From: Porogramme epimiltina
Taxonomy: Eukaryota > Basidiomycota > Agaricomycetes > Polyporales > Polyporaceae
Direction of reading: 5' to 3'
Length of the DNA: 64,000 nt
Assembly: GCA_900155495.1 (NCBI GenBank)
Contig: FTLJ01000335.1
Span: 1-64,000 of the forward strand
A program made the position numbers and the translations under genes. How positions within the stretch are numbered: position 1 is the first letter of the stretch; each line of letters begins with the position of its first letter. Positions 11,121 to 22,850 of the stretch are shown here, one piece after another. The notes beneath the pieces were generated by a model. The model did not search any database, had not been told where the DNA came from, and was given only the letters and a program-made list of their open reading frames with translations.

Positions 11121-14016
11121 ATGGAGAGACTCAGGCGGTCGCTCCGCTCGCAGACCGCGACTAACAACCGCAATGCAGATCTGCACCCCACAAACCGTGT
11201 TTCATCACGTCCTTCCTTACGGGAAGACGGAAAAGCCAGTGACTCTCCCTTGAAACCCGCGATCTACCATAGGAACATCTCCAACTTCGACCCCCTACGC
11301 GATAACCTCCAGTATCGCCAAGAGCTCCGGACTTCCAACATGCATCGCAAGCTCACCGTCATAGAGACGCAACAATTCATGGACGAATTTCTCAATGTCA
11401 AATCCACATACAAGTTCTCCCCCATTTTTGACTCCTCTTTCTCCCGTCCGATCTCCGAGAAGCAGATGTACGCTAAGCTGGTACGTAGCCTCAGCCAGGC
11501 CCATTTCCGGACAGGTGCTCAACCACATCCTTTGTGTAGCCCGACGCGCTCAACGAAGCCAAAATCTGCCCTAACTTCACCGCCGTCGCCACTCCTTACC
11601 AAGCCGATGAGAACGACCCCACGCGCCAGGCCGCCGACGGTGGTTTCTACCCAGACGGCCATGTTCCCAAGAAACGCAACGACGGAAAATACGTCCCGAT
11701 CGACTGGTCTCGAGTGGACCTTGTCATCGAGTGCAAACGCCGGCCAACGGAGCAGGATCCGTTCGATGACGACGCCACACACAACGAGCCGATGTCCGAC
11801 CTCCGCCAGGAAGCCCTCGGTCAGATACTGTCGTACGCGGAGCTTGTGTTCCGGTATCAACAGCGGACGTGCGTTTTCATGTTGCTGTTCCTTGGTGACT
11901 GCGCTAGGCTCCTCCGTGTCGACCGTTCTGGCTTGTTTGCTACGAAGAAGTTTCAGTATGCAGCCGACGGTGGGAAAACACTGGGTGAGCTCTTGTACCG
12001 TTACTTCAAGCTACCCGACGAGGATCGTGGACACGATCCCACCGCGACTCGAATTGAGAAAAGTACGAACCTGTGGAAGGCAATGAAGAAGCTAGCCGAG
12101 GGCGAGGCCTCGGACGACTACGTGCTGGAGATGTTTCAAAAGTCGTTGAGCGAGAAATGGACGTGGTGGGTTCTGGAAGTGCCGGTGGAGCAGACGAAGT
12201 ATCAAAGCAAGTCGAGCGTGCGAAAGAGGCGATTCGCTGTTGCGGAACCGAACTTCTATGCGGGCGGTGTGGCCGGTCGCGGAACGCGTGGCTACGTCGC
12301 CATCGAGGTCACTCCGAGCAACACGATCATGGATGGGGTGAAGTTCGTCTATCTGAAGGACGCTTGGAGGGTGTATGACGACGACATCAACAAGGAGGGG
12401 AATATCTTACGCACGCTAAACGACAAAGGAGTGCCCTATATTCCCACCCTGGTCTGTCATGGAGACCTTCACGAGCAGATGACGAAGTCGCAGAAACTGT
12501 GGGCCAAGTATCACCCATCTGCTGAGCCCGGACAATGCCCGCTCAAGACGCATCAGCACTACCGTCTCGTTGTCGAAGAAGTGGGAAAGCGACTCGACTA
12601 TATTCAGGAGGCATCCGAATTGATTACGGCGTTGTGTTGCGCCATAATAGGTACGTCCTGTTTCGTCGCCATATACGTCAGTGTCCTCTAATGTTGTCTA
12701 CTTCAGCACATGCGGAGGCGTACAAACACAGCATCATACACCGAGACATCAGCTGTGGAAACATTCTCCTCTTCCGCGACAAGGATGGAGATTGGTGCGG
12801 CCTCCTGAACGACTGGGAGCTCTCAAAATCAACCAACCCGGGGGATCTTGCAGGGAGACAGCAGGACCGCACGGTAAGCTATATTTAACTTTCTGGGCTT
12901 TTCGCCTGCCTCAATCTCAATTCCTGACCTGAAATCCCGTCGTAGGGTACTTGGGAGTTCAAGTCTGTTCACACGCTCGACAGTCCATGGCGACGCGTCG
13001 TTGTGCAAGACGAACTGGAATCTATTTTTCACGTCCTCATCTACTATGCCGTACGGTTCGTCGACAGCAACATCGATCCCAAATACGTCGACCAGTTCGT
13101 CTACGACTACTTCGACGCACGCCTTCAGTATTTGGATGGCGACCGCTGCGGTCTGCTGAAGAAGAATTCTATCAAAGCTGGCTTCATAGATGTGTCAGGG
13201 TACAACGATGCCCGTTCGGGAGAGCTAGAGTTCTATCGCCCTCCTCCTTCTGCACCTGTCACCATCACCGAATCTGCACCCGCAACCACTACAGGATCTG
13301 TACCCGCTACCGCCACCGCGATCCAGCTATTGCCTCTCATGCGACCTGTGCACAGCCGTCCATCCACTCCTCAGCCGTCCCTGCCATCCCCTCCCAGCTC
13401 TGTGTTTGGTTCTCCGCTCACTGAACTAGATTCGGATGACCTTGTTGCGCCAGATGACTCACATGCGACCTTGCCCTCGTCGCCGATACATCCCGACCCT
13501 CCAACGGACGCACATGCCCCACCTAACCGCACACCCCATACCCTTCTCAACAACATCGTCAGCACCCTGCTGGGGTGGTTCAAGGCCTACTACGCTCTCG
13601 ACAAGCCCGTTAAGGAGAACCCTTCAGCCCCCGCTCAAAGTCAGGATGACGCAGGCAGTTCAGTTCCTGCAATCGCAAAGGGAAAGAAGCTCGCTTGGCG
13701 TGGCGGCGGTGTTGATGACAGTGCTGGAGAGGCGAACCGGGTTCTAACGGCGACGAGTGTGGACGACTCTGCCGAGAAACAGAGGGAGGAGGACGAAGCA
13801 ACCAGCAAGAAGCTCCAGAACCACCATGCGATGCACATGCTCCTTTTCTCTTCTCTCAATCAGTCGTGGCCCCTGAAGGATTGTAGCAAGGACAAGATGA
13901 GTATCGTCGACGGACTCGCCCTACAGACAAAGCCACGTCAGAGCTCCAACAAGCGCGCGCTCACGAACGGGGTACAGCCTGCATCCAAGCGGGCCAAGAC
14001 GAGCACCCGTACGTGA
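11121..14016 (+). CDS. FunK1-type protein kinase A (4 exons, 902 aa)
   Basis: Exons are 11121-11480, 11540-12650, 12707-12873 and 12946-14016, with GT-AG introns; the total is 2709 nt. The product belongs to the fungal-specific FunK1 kinase family (PF17667), which is expanded in multicellular basidiomycetes. Family marks are a DLVIECK segment, a QILSYAELVF helix, GRGTRGY and the catalytic loop IIHRDISCGN (HRD at about residue 502). The usual DFG position is replaced by NDWE, as is normal for FunK1. The first exon is longer and unlike that of genes B and C. The last exon adds a Pro/Ser/Thr-rich linker of about 200 residues and a basic end (SKRAKTSTRT) that could be a nuclear localisation signal. 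Substrates of this family are unknown. The assignment is firm; the role is not known. Confidence 0.92.
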
Positions 14017-14308
14017 AGGTGTGCCGTCCATGCTGCATGTAGTATAACCCTATACCGTATATTTCTCTCCTGTATGTATTCGCTGTTGATTTGCGTCATG
14101 AATAGGGCCGACTGTATGTTTTGCCCGTGGTTCTTGAAGTCTATATCACGTCCGTAGTCGAGTTTTCCGTAATCTTTGAGTGAGAGCAGTCCACTTGAGT
14201 GTCGACCTAGAGGAAATTGGCCTCTCGGGCACACGCAGTATTGAATCTTTTGAACGCATAAAGTGACAAAGATTTCAACGCTATCCTGCCACCTGAGATG
14301 TTTCTTAC

Positions 14309-14695
14309 TTGGAATCATCCCACAGGAGTCCGACTCTGCCAGACGATGAATCGGACTCGGACTCAGACTCGGACTATAGCGATGAGGATAGCAGCAATGA
14401 AGATATCAGTGGCGACGACAGTGATGGCATGGGTACAAACCACGGAGCTCGTGCGCAAGCTGAGAAGAATAAGAAGCTGGCTAAGAAACTCAAGTCTCAC
14501 AGGGCAATGATCAAGCTTTTCAAGAGATCGCTCAACACTGACTGGCCGGATAAGGACCGCGTCAAGGACAGGATGAGTAATTCTGAGGACGACGCTAACG
14601 AAGCTTTCGAAACGGAGAACCGTCCGGACTCGAACAAACGCACCTTCGTCGACGGGACAACACCAGCGGCCAAGCGGGCGAAAACGGTTGTATGA
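14309..14695 (+). pseudogene. Orphan FunK1 C-terminal tail (128-aa ORF)
   Basis: This ORF has no kinase domain but resembles the tail of gene A. Both share the order K-KL--H-AM--L--SLN-SWP--D--KD-MS, then SNKR, then A-KRAKT. The N-terminal part is an acidic Asp/Ser run (DESDSDSDSDYSDEDSSNED). It cannot be joined in frame to gene A by any splice pair I could find; the plausible donor after 14010 gives the wrong phase. It is most simply the remnant of a former tandem FunK1 copy, or a tail that now stands as its own small acidic protein. Confidence 0.6.
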
Positions 14696-16388
14696 CGGCG
14701 CGTCGTCGACGATGCAGCTGGCTCAGTATCAGAGCTGCCAGTGGTTAAATATGCGTGGGATACGGTATGGTGTCGCGGACCTGACCTAGGCCACCACTTG
14801 TGTCGCTGGTTGGTGCACGCGTTGTTGTGCTGCTCTCGATATCGCTCCAGTCTGCCAAGTATACACTTCTCTTTGTAATTTCGATCCGCTCGAATCATGA
14901 CTATTTCCCAGTCGGCCGTTCCGTCTGTTTCGCTCCTTGGTGTAATCCATGTAGTCGTGCTCGCAGCAAAATTTCCGTACAATCTGAGACTGGCTAAACG
15001 CGGTCGGCGACTCAGCATGGAGTGTTTCGACCTCCCGTGTGTAGAGCCTCGGGCCCTATTGAGAATGCCTCAAACGGAAGGTAGGTGGTACACCCCGTTG
15101 ATCTTCACATCTAACACGCAGTATATTAACTCGTTGACGTTCAAGTTGTAGTCCAAGAAGCATCTACTAGAGAGCAAGTTCATAGTTTGAGCATTTATCA
15201 CCTACCACTGACTTTGAGGCGACGTCTTATAGAATGCGACAACCGAGGATGTTGAGTCGAGCCTGACTTGAGGAGTATCTTTGGGAGTGAAGCATTCATA
15301 TGGCTCTTCCTAGGGGCGAGACCGTATGTAAGAGAATTGTTGCAGGGCTCGCAGGGCTGTCTGTTCTCGCCGCACCCCTTCCCAAATATGCATACTCTCT
15401 TCTCTGCCGCACCGTCTTCACATCAACCACTTTCCTCTTCTCTCCGAGTATCATGCGCCTATGAGATGGCACTCACCGCAAGGATCCTATACTCATACTG
15501 CAGGGAAGCTCTTTATACGACCTCCTGCGTCCCTGCAGAGGGATGTCGAACATGGACCGAGGATTGGCAGTGCATAGGGAGACGAGGTGTTGTTGGTACG
15601 CTTATGTTATAGTCATAGACGATGAGTCCATCGCTGATACTCCCCGCCGCGGCACGTTGCTCGGCCCTATGAAGCAGAAAAGCGACAACAAGCGATAGTG
15701 GTATGACTACGTGACTGCTTGACGTTATGCTTGCGATGCACAAGGGCATTGGGAAGCTGCAGCATACTAGGGGACGGTGAAGGCAATGATAACATTTGAC
15801 GTATAGGTGCGTTCCGGATGGTACAATAGGGTACTACTTGGACGACATAACGACTGATGGCGCAATATGAAAATTTGCCGAGGTTGCTTGAAAGCATCGA
15901 CTACGCACCCGTTTGAGCCTGTCCGTCATGCTTCCCATCGACAAACGCGCGGCTGATGGTACTCTCACACCACGCGAGTTTCCAACGCACACGGGAGGAG
16001 AGTGGATGTCGGAGGGAAGAAAGCTGTAGGAGGCGGTAGCTGTCCAGGAGTCTGACTCAAGGAAGCGCGCGCGACAGGGATTTCCGGACTTGCGGGCCGG
16101 AGTTCCGATGGCCGGGCTGACTCGGGGGTACCTGATGCGCTTCGGGCGTTGTCATTTTGGCTCGCCGTCGTCCTGCGGCCCGCCCGCTTCGAGTTCGTAG
16201 TCGTCGATTCGCTTACCCCGCGTCATCTTTACTAGTGCTATACGCGCACCCATCTAATTTGTTACTGAGCATCCCGCATTCGCCTCCTTATCCATTATCC
16301 GCTGCCACGATACTCTCGTGACCGTCTCCGAAGACCTACCCCACGGGAGATTCGGCCCGAGAGCGCCTCGACTCCAGCCTGACCCTGC
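14696..16388. other. Intergenic region, no gene seen
   Basis: Only short unrelated ORFs on both strands (for example 15268-15612 plus and 15513-15749 minus). Nothing recognised. The right end includes the promoter of the dehydrogenase gene, with a TATAAGA at about 16390. Confidence 0.45.
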
Positions 16389-16459
16389 TATAAGATAGCC
16401 CACGATCTCTACCTCTCCCACTCCGGCATATAGCGCCGTTTCAAGACAACTCTCTCAAC

Positions 16460-17954
16460 ATGGCTCGTGTTATGGTCTGTGGTGCGTGCGCCTACTGATT
16501 GACCCATTGTCCTATCAAAGGACTCAACAACTGTTCAGGCGATCTTGTGTGGGCGCACAAGGAGTGCGAAGACCTCTTCCGGGGCCTTGCACAGGTTGTC
16601 GTGCGTGTATTCACCATCCTGAATACCAGGGGTATCCTTTCATCTCGATGACATATCTAGGTCATGGACTCAGGCAACCGTAGCGAGTTCTTCGCAGGCC
16701 TCCAACCCGGGGGCAAATACGACGGTATCATCGGCATCTACAGGCACAACATCTCCACAGATCGCATCGGCATATTCGACAAGGAGCTCGTGTTGCAACT
16801 TCCGTCCACCGTCAAATGGATCGCACACAACGGTGCAGGATACGACCAGATCGACGTCGCCGCATGCAAAGAGCGCGGTGAGTGCCCGATTCCAAGTCGT
16901 GTCCCACTTTCCTCTTCACAACCCTTTTCCGCATTTCTCTCGACGAATCCATGCTTTTCAGACCGGCATCGATCTGATCCATACTAAGTGCTGTTCACGA
17001 GCGAACTTCGAAGGGCCAATCGTGGCCACAAACAGACTGTGGCGTTATGATTCTAAGCCGCGGATGCCGTCCTAAGGGCACACGTTCACGCCGTATAATC
17101 AGAAGCTTACGCGATCATATCCATAGGTATCACCGTCTCGAATACGCCAGGCGCAGTGGACGACGCGACCGCCACCGCCGGCCTCTACCTCATGATCTCC
17201 GCCCTCCGCCTCTTCGCGCACGCAGAACGGGACCTCCGTACAGGCAAGTGGAAGTCGTCCCACAGCCCCGGGGCCGCGCACGACCTCACCGGGCGCACGC
17301 TCGCGATCCTCGGGCTCGGCGGGATCGGGCTGCGCCTCGCGGAGCTCGCGCACGCGTTCCCGATGCGCGTCGTGTACCACTCGCGGCGCCGGGTCGCGCA
17401 CGCGCCCGCGTGGTGCGAGTACTTCCCCGCGGAGCGCCTCGACGAGATGCTCGCGCAGGCGGACGTGCTCAGCGTGCACGTCCCGCTCCGCCCCGAGACG
17501 GAGGGTATCGTTGGGGAGGCGATGATCCGGAAGTTGAAGCGCGGCGCGGTGATCGTGAACACGGCGCGCGGGAAGGTGATCGACGAGGCGGCGATGATTC
17601 GCGCGCTCGAGGACGGCCATGTACGTGCGAGAGCGCTCTGTAGATTCGTGCGATGGGCTGACGGCGGGCGTTTTGCAGCTCGGTGGCGTCGGTCTCGATG
17701 TGTTCCCGAACGAGCCTGAAGTGAACCCGCGCCTGCTCGAGTTCCCGAACGCGACACTCCTCCCGCACATGGGCACGGAGACGTGCGACTCGCAGAAGAA
17801 GATGGAGGTGCGCGCGCTCACGAACCTGCGCGACTTCGTCGCCAGCGGCAAGGGCTCGGATATCATCCCGGAGCATCAGCAGTACGTGTCACTTCTCTCG
17901 TTCTATCGGTATGCCGAATCTAAGTATGTGCTAGATAGAATGGCGAAATTGTAG
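16460..17954 (+). CDS. D-isomer-specific 2-hydroxyacid dehydrogenase (glyoxylate reductase-like)
   Basis: Exons are 16460-16481, 16539-16600, 16661-16877, 17127-17620 and 17679-end. The product is an NAD(P)H-dependent reductase of 2-oxoacids such as glyoxylate or hydroxypyruvate. It carries WIAHNGAGYDQID in the substrate domain and the Rossmann motif GLGGIGLRLAE. The catalytic Arg is in VNTARGKVID, the Glu in DVFPNEPE and the His in LLPHMGTET. The third intron is long for this genome (249 nt). The C-terminus is ambiguous. Reading through gives 356 aa ending AKL. Alternatively, a GTACGT donor at 17880 spliced to one of two nearby AG sites gives either EHQQMAKL or EHQQ as the end. An AKL end is close to the peroxisomal SKL signal. 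Exact substrate cannot be read from sequence. Confidence 0.9.
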
Positions 17955-19074
17955 ACCTCGCGCTCCATGCCTGTAGGCCGCTGGAGTGCCCTGAAATTGT
18001 TAGTTTGATCAGGTTTCGTGTATTCTAGTACAACCACCATGCCAATCGACAGAGGAAGGTACTCTGGCCTTGTTCGACTGTCAATTACGTGTGTCCACTA
18101 CTCTACTCCCTGCATAGCCTGACTTCGGGGATATCGGGCCGGCAATGTCCGGCCTTTCAGCCCACTACCCCTGCGTCGGTCGTCCCAGTATTCCTGGCGC
18201 TCCTTTCAAAACGGCCTTTCCGACGTGACGATTCACGGGGTTAGTGGGAGATTCATGCAGCGCATCTTCCCAGCTACAGCCTGAGGTATCATGTGTGAAG
18301 TGGCTGAGGACAATAGTGCTTGACGAGCCGAGAACTGCTCCTAACGTTTCTCCGTCCTCCTTCCATATACGCACCGTGGTGTGGTCAACCCGAGGGGTGG
18401 AAACTGACGGCACGGGTAGTTTGTGTACACTACTCCGCTACCTGCTAAACCCAGGTTGGGGTTACTTGGAAATCATTGCGTACCATTGTGTCAGTCAGGA
18501 CGAGTTGTTTCAATATTCCTTAGACGTAGATGCATGGGGTCTAGACCAGGGATGATAGTATTAGCTCACTTAGGGGACGGTCCTAATGTTCCCCCGTCCC
18601 CCTTCTATATCCAGTAGATATTCACGACCGAGTGGTCAGTTCGAGGGTCGGGATTGTCGGGAGGCATACAAAGCACGCCACGCGAAATTAGTTGACGCGG
18701 CCCCCTGGACCTCTGGGTACCTCATTGTCGGCCTCCAAGAGCCACAATGCATAGACCACAGCCGATTAACTTACTTACATTGTCTGAAATATGAAATTTC
18801 TAGACCACCATACACGGACAACGGTCAATTCCCCCGGAATCCGGAAATGAAAACTTGGAGTCAGGGCCCAGGCGCTCCGAGTCAAGGAACAATGAGTGCT
18901 TTATCGCCTATCAAGAGCTCCTCCTACAAGTTAAGGGGTTATCCAGACGGAGCTAGAGGTCTTTACTCTCCCTTACAAAATAGCTCACTGGGAAGCTGCC
19001 GGGGTAGTGATACCAAAAAGTCGGGGGTGGTTCCTACTAGTCTATGACAACTATCGTTCAAGTTGCCAATTTAA
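17955..19074. other. Intergenic region with a diverged short direct repeat
   Basis: No gene is recognised. A segment of about 90 bp near 18335-18420 (ctcctaacgtttctccgtcc...) recurs in altered form near 18578-18662 (gtcctaatgttcccccgtcc...). Both copies contain a ccttc-atat motif and a gtggtca box. Confidence 0.45.
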
Positions 19075-19254
19075 ATGAAACACAGCCACCATCCTCGCAA
19101 CCACGACCGCCCTCAGCGATTATAGGGGAGAGCCTACGGTAGATCGCAGGAGTGGCAGACAGGGCTAATGTTCGAGCGTTATTTCACTTGACGTGTCGCC
19201 GCCAAATAGCATATCCCTTAGAGGAAGTGTAAGTCGGAGTAAGTCAACAAAGGT

Positions 19255-19303
19255 CACGTGGTCGGGTGAATGCACTCCGCAAAGCGTTGGTTCGGGCGCC
19301 AAC
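19255..19303 (+). promoter_or_regulatory. Conserved promoter block of FunK1 B: CACGTG plus palindrome
   Basis: A CACGTG E-box (19255-19260) is followed 18 bp later by a 25-bp block (19279-19303). This block is identical to 22617-22641 upstream of gene C and contains the inverted repeat GTTGG...CCAAC around GGGCGCC. It lies about 205-230 bp before the ATG. It is probably a transcription factor site, because its surroundings have diverged while it has not. Confidence 0.55.
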
Positions 19304-19444
19304 GGCAAAGCCCCAGTTCACCAAAAGCCACCACCTCACCACAGGTATGTCAACGCCGCTCTGGTACTACGCCTATTCTGACGCACAATAGAGCGGACTT
19401 GCCTCTCTGACCACCTCTCTCGCGTCAATCCTATCGGCCTGGAA

Positions 19445-19451
19445 TATAAAA
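19445..19451 (+). promoter_or_regulatory. TATA box of FunK1 gene B
   Basis: TATAAAA lies 58 bp before the ATG at 19509, at the position equivalent to the TATAAA before gene C. Confidence 0.6.
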
Positions 19452-19508
19452 GCCACTAACGCCTCTGTGAGTATGCCCACTTTCCACACTCCCTTTCCTA
19501 TCGTTATC

Positions 19509-22169
19509 ATGTCTAACCCTACCGTAACCGGTACTGGTGGATCGCCTTCGAAAGGTCGCCGCCACAACGAACACGCTACTCTCAAGAAGTCCCTCCAAAA
19601 TAACCGCAACGAAGAACGAGCCTTCATGCACGGACGTGTCTGGCAGATCGACGAGCCCAATGACTTCTCCAAGATCTTCTTCCCTCCGGATGTTCATGCA
19701 GTCCGAGCCCGCACCAACATCTTCAAGGACCCCCCACCATTCAGCTCTGAGCCCGCGATGTACGACTGGCTTGTGAGTACCCCTGTGCCAAACTGCCGTT
19801 TAACTATGTGGAGCTGACCGCTTCACCTGTCATATAGACAAAGTGCCTTAATGACTCGGAGCTGTTTCCACAGAAGAAATTCGTAGCCACGCCGTACAAG
19901 CCAGATCGCGCAGACACGACCCGACAGATGGTAGACTGCGGGATGTATCCAGAAGATCACGTTCCGACCTTCGAGACGACACAACGTGGCGCTGAGTCGA
20001 GGCGCATGAACTGGTCCCGCATCGAGCTCTCCATAGAATGCAAGGTCCATCCAGTCAGCCAGGACCCCTTCGATGATGGAAAGGACGACTTGGAGGGCGC
20101 TTCGGCCAAGCGCGAGGACGTTTACGGCCAGATCCTCTCATATGCCGACCTCGTCTTCAGTCATCAACAACGTACGCATCACTACATGGTTCTCTTCCTC
20201 GGGAATTACGCTCGTATAGTACGTTTCGATCGGTCCGGTATCGTGATCACGAGGAAGCTCGACTATTCGCTGCATGGCTTGAAGCTTTCTAACTTCTTCG
20301 CCCGCTTCGCTCATCTCGACGCCGAGGGTCTGGGCCAGGATTCTTCGGCTATCCGCCTCGAACACGACGACCCAATGGCCACATGCGTGAAAGCCCTAGC
20401 AGACAAAGGGTTCAACGAGAACCCCAAGGACCACATCTGGGCCGGCTTCCACGCGTCACTGGACGCTACACTGCCGTGGTGGAAGGTCAAGATCTACGAC
20501 GAGCCGACGAAAGCTGAACGGTGGGCAGTTGTCGGGAAACCCAACTTCCAAGCTCCAGGTCTCCTTGGTAGGGGCACGCGCGGGTATATGGCTCTCCTGC
20601 TCGACAACGACGGCAACCTTCCGCTCGACGCCGACGGAAACCTGCTCTGCGACGAACGCGGCAAGTCGACATTCAACTTCAAGTATCTCAAAGATTCTTG
20701 GAGAGTCGGCTATGAAGACTTCGAAAAGGAGGGCGAGATCCTTTCCGTCCTCAACGCCAAGCGCGTTCGCTTCATTCCTACCCTTCGTTTCCACGGCGAT
20801 ATCCCGGGCCAGGCAACGAAATCCTATACCGCCTGGCACGAGCAGCACCCCGGACAGACCTGCCCTTTGAAACCGCACCAACATTATCGTCTTGTTGTCG
20901 ACGAAATCGGGAAACCGCTGTCCGAGTTCGTCAATGGCATCCAACTTGTCTGCGCTATGTACTGTGTTGTACTTGGTGAGCATACACGGCGTCTTCGTGC
21001 CTCAAATGTGCTTGTACTAATATCCATACTTTAGCACACGAGGGAGCGTGTCGCGCCGGATACATCCATCGCGACATCAGCGCCGGAAACGTTCTTCTCT
21101 TCCTATCCTCGGCTGGTGAATGGTTGGGAATGCTCAACGATTGGGAGATGGCTAAGGCCTATGACTATGAGAAGGGTCCATCTAACACGTGCCGTCAAGT
21201 AGATAAGACGGTGAGTTGCGTGAAAATCTCCCCTCAATAGCTTACTGATGTCAAATGAATCAGGGAACGTGGCAATTCATGTCAGCGGCCGCACTCTATG
21301 ATCCTGGACGAGCCATCAGAATCGAAGATGATCTGGAATCGATCTTCTACGTCTTGCTCTACTACGCCATAAGGTTCCTTCCTCATAGTGCCAGCCAAGA
21401 AGCTGTCGGGAGAATACTCTACGAGGTCTTCGACGACTTCTCGGATGGCGTGAAGGGGATATCGTGTGGTCATGGCAAGTACTCCTTGATGCAAGAGGGC
21501 GCAATCAACATTACCACGATCACTGGGGGCGACCACGTGGATCCAGAGCGCGCGAAGAAGGATTTCCTCGTCTTCTATGCCTCACCTCCCAGTGACGCAA
21601 ATGTCCGACCTTCTGTACATCCTATCAACGACATTATTGCGAATTGCCTCGATTGGTTCAACGCTCTGTACAGTCTCGACGACGACCGACGTCCGGTTGC
21701 CTTGGAGAGAGGGGTCGTGGAGGTGACGGACACCCCAGGCTCGTTGTTGGCCGAAATGGCTGCCGATCCGACCGAGCCGGGCCACGGCGAGACTCGATCC
21801 AACGCAATAACGGAGTCGATGATAGGAAGAGCGAAGAACGTGCGGAGCCACGCGGCTCTAAGGTCGATGCTTTCTCGGGCCCCGAAGTGGAGTGGATGGC
21901 CCAAAGAATGCGATAAGGGTGAAGACAAGAGGCCTAAAGGTGGGTACGTCATGAAGGAAACCCTGGCCACAGTATCCGCTGTGCTGTCTGGCCCATCGGT
22001 GCGCTCAATGAAACGTTCCCATGCAGACGTCGAAGACTCTGGCAAGCCAGAGACTGCAGAAGCGGATGCTCAGGACAACGAGGACAACGACTCGGAGGAC
22101 AATGAGGATGCCTCCCGGGAGCCGGGTACCCCGTCGCGTAGTGCTCCTAAGCGCATCCGCCGTGTTTAG
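19509..22169 (+). CDS. FunK1-type protein kinase B (4 exons, 827 aa)
   Basis: Exons are 19509-19772, 19838-20975, 21035-21210 and 21264-22169. The product is a FunK1-family kinase (PF17667). The order is: N-terminal EERAFMHGRVWQID segment; a helical/beta region with LSIECK and GQILSYADLVF; LLGRGTRGYM; then the catalytic loop YIHRDISAGN (HRD at about residues 479-481) and LNDWEMAK in place of DFG; GTWQFMS; and a long C-terminal tail. The tail is acidic, with AQDNEDNDSEDNED, and ends with a basic SAPKRIRRV. Cellular role is unknown; the family is predicted intracellular. The introns sit at the same three sites as in gene C, and the two downstream ones match gene A. Older annotations might call it only a kinase-like protein. 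Confidence 0.93.
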
Positions 22170-22616
22170 CTGTCTTATATTCTATGCTCTGCTCTGTGTA
22201 CCCAAGTTGTATCGCATGTGTTATTGGCATCCTGGATATACATATATAGGACTCCAGGAGCTAGGCTGCAATGTCGGGGTGGGTATTCTTCACACTCATA
22301 TCCGGTACCTTGAATGATATTTAGTGTGACATATTCTCTCTCTATTGTATTGGAGATCCTTGCTGATAGTGTAAGGTTAGAACTTAGGCAGGCTGGTTCC
22401 TAACCACTGCTGGCAGTGGAACACAGCCACCATTTGAGATCCTCTAGACTGCTCTCAGCGGCTCATGGTAGAGCTCACTGATGAGCCGTAGCCCAGAAAG
22501 TGCGCAGACACGGATGTTGTGGGAGCGTCGTGGTTTTACCTGATGACCTGCCAGGAGATATGCACGCCCGAAGTGACGGGTCAAGAAAGGCCACGTGATC
22601 CGCTGAACGTACGCGC

Positions 22617-22641
22617 GCAAAGCGTTGGTTCGGGCGCCAAC
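22617..22641 (+). promoter_or_regulatory. Conserved promoter palindrome of FunK1 C
   Basis: This block is identical to 19279-19303 upstream of gene B and also preceded by CACGTG (22592-22597). It contains GTTGG and CCAAC as inverted arms and lies about 210 bp before the ATG at 22851. Confidence 0.55.
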
Positions 22642-22782
22642 AGCAAAGCCTCAGTTCACCGCGAGCCGCCACCATACCACAGGTATGACAATGTTCTTCC
22701 GGTACTGCGCCCCTTCTGACGCACAATAGATCGGGAGTGCGCCTCTAACCACCTCTCCCACATCCGTCACATTTGCCGGGAA

Positions 22783-22788
22783 TATAAA
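22783..22788 (+). promoter_or_regulatory. TATA box of FunK1 gene C
   Basis: TATAAA lies 63 bp before the ATG at 22851, collinear with the TATA box of gene B. Confidence 0.55.
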
Positions 22789-22850
22789 CTCCGTTACACC
22801 TCTGTGAGTACTATGCCTCGCTCCCACTTCCCCTGCCTCCTGCGGGTATC

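Noticed and set aside
17047..17876. Long Arg/Ala-rich ORFs on both strands over the dehydrogenase exons
   Set aside because: They are shadows of the GC-rich coding frame, which itself carries the dehydrogenase motifs.
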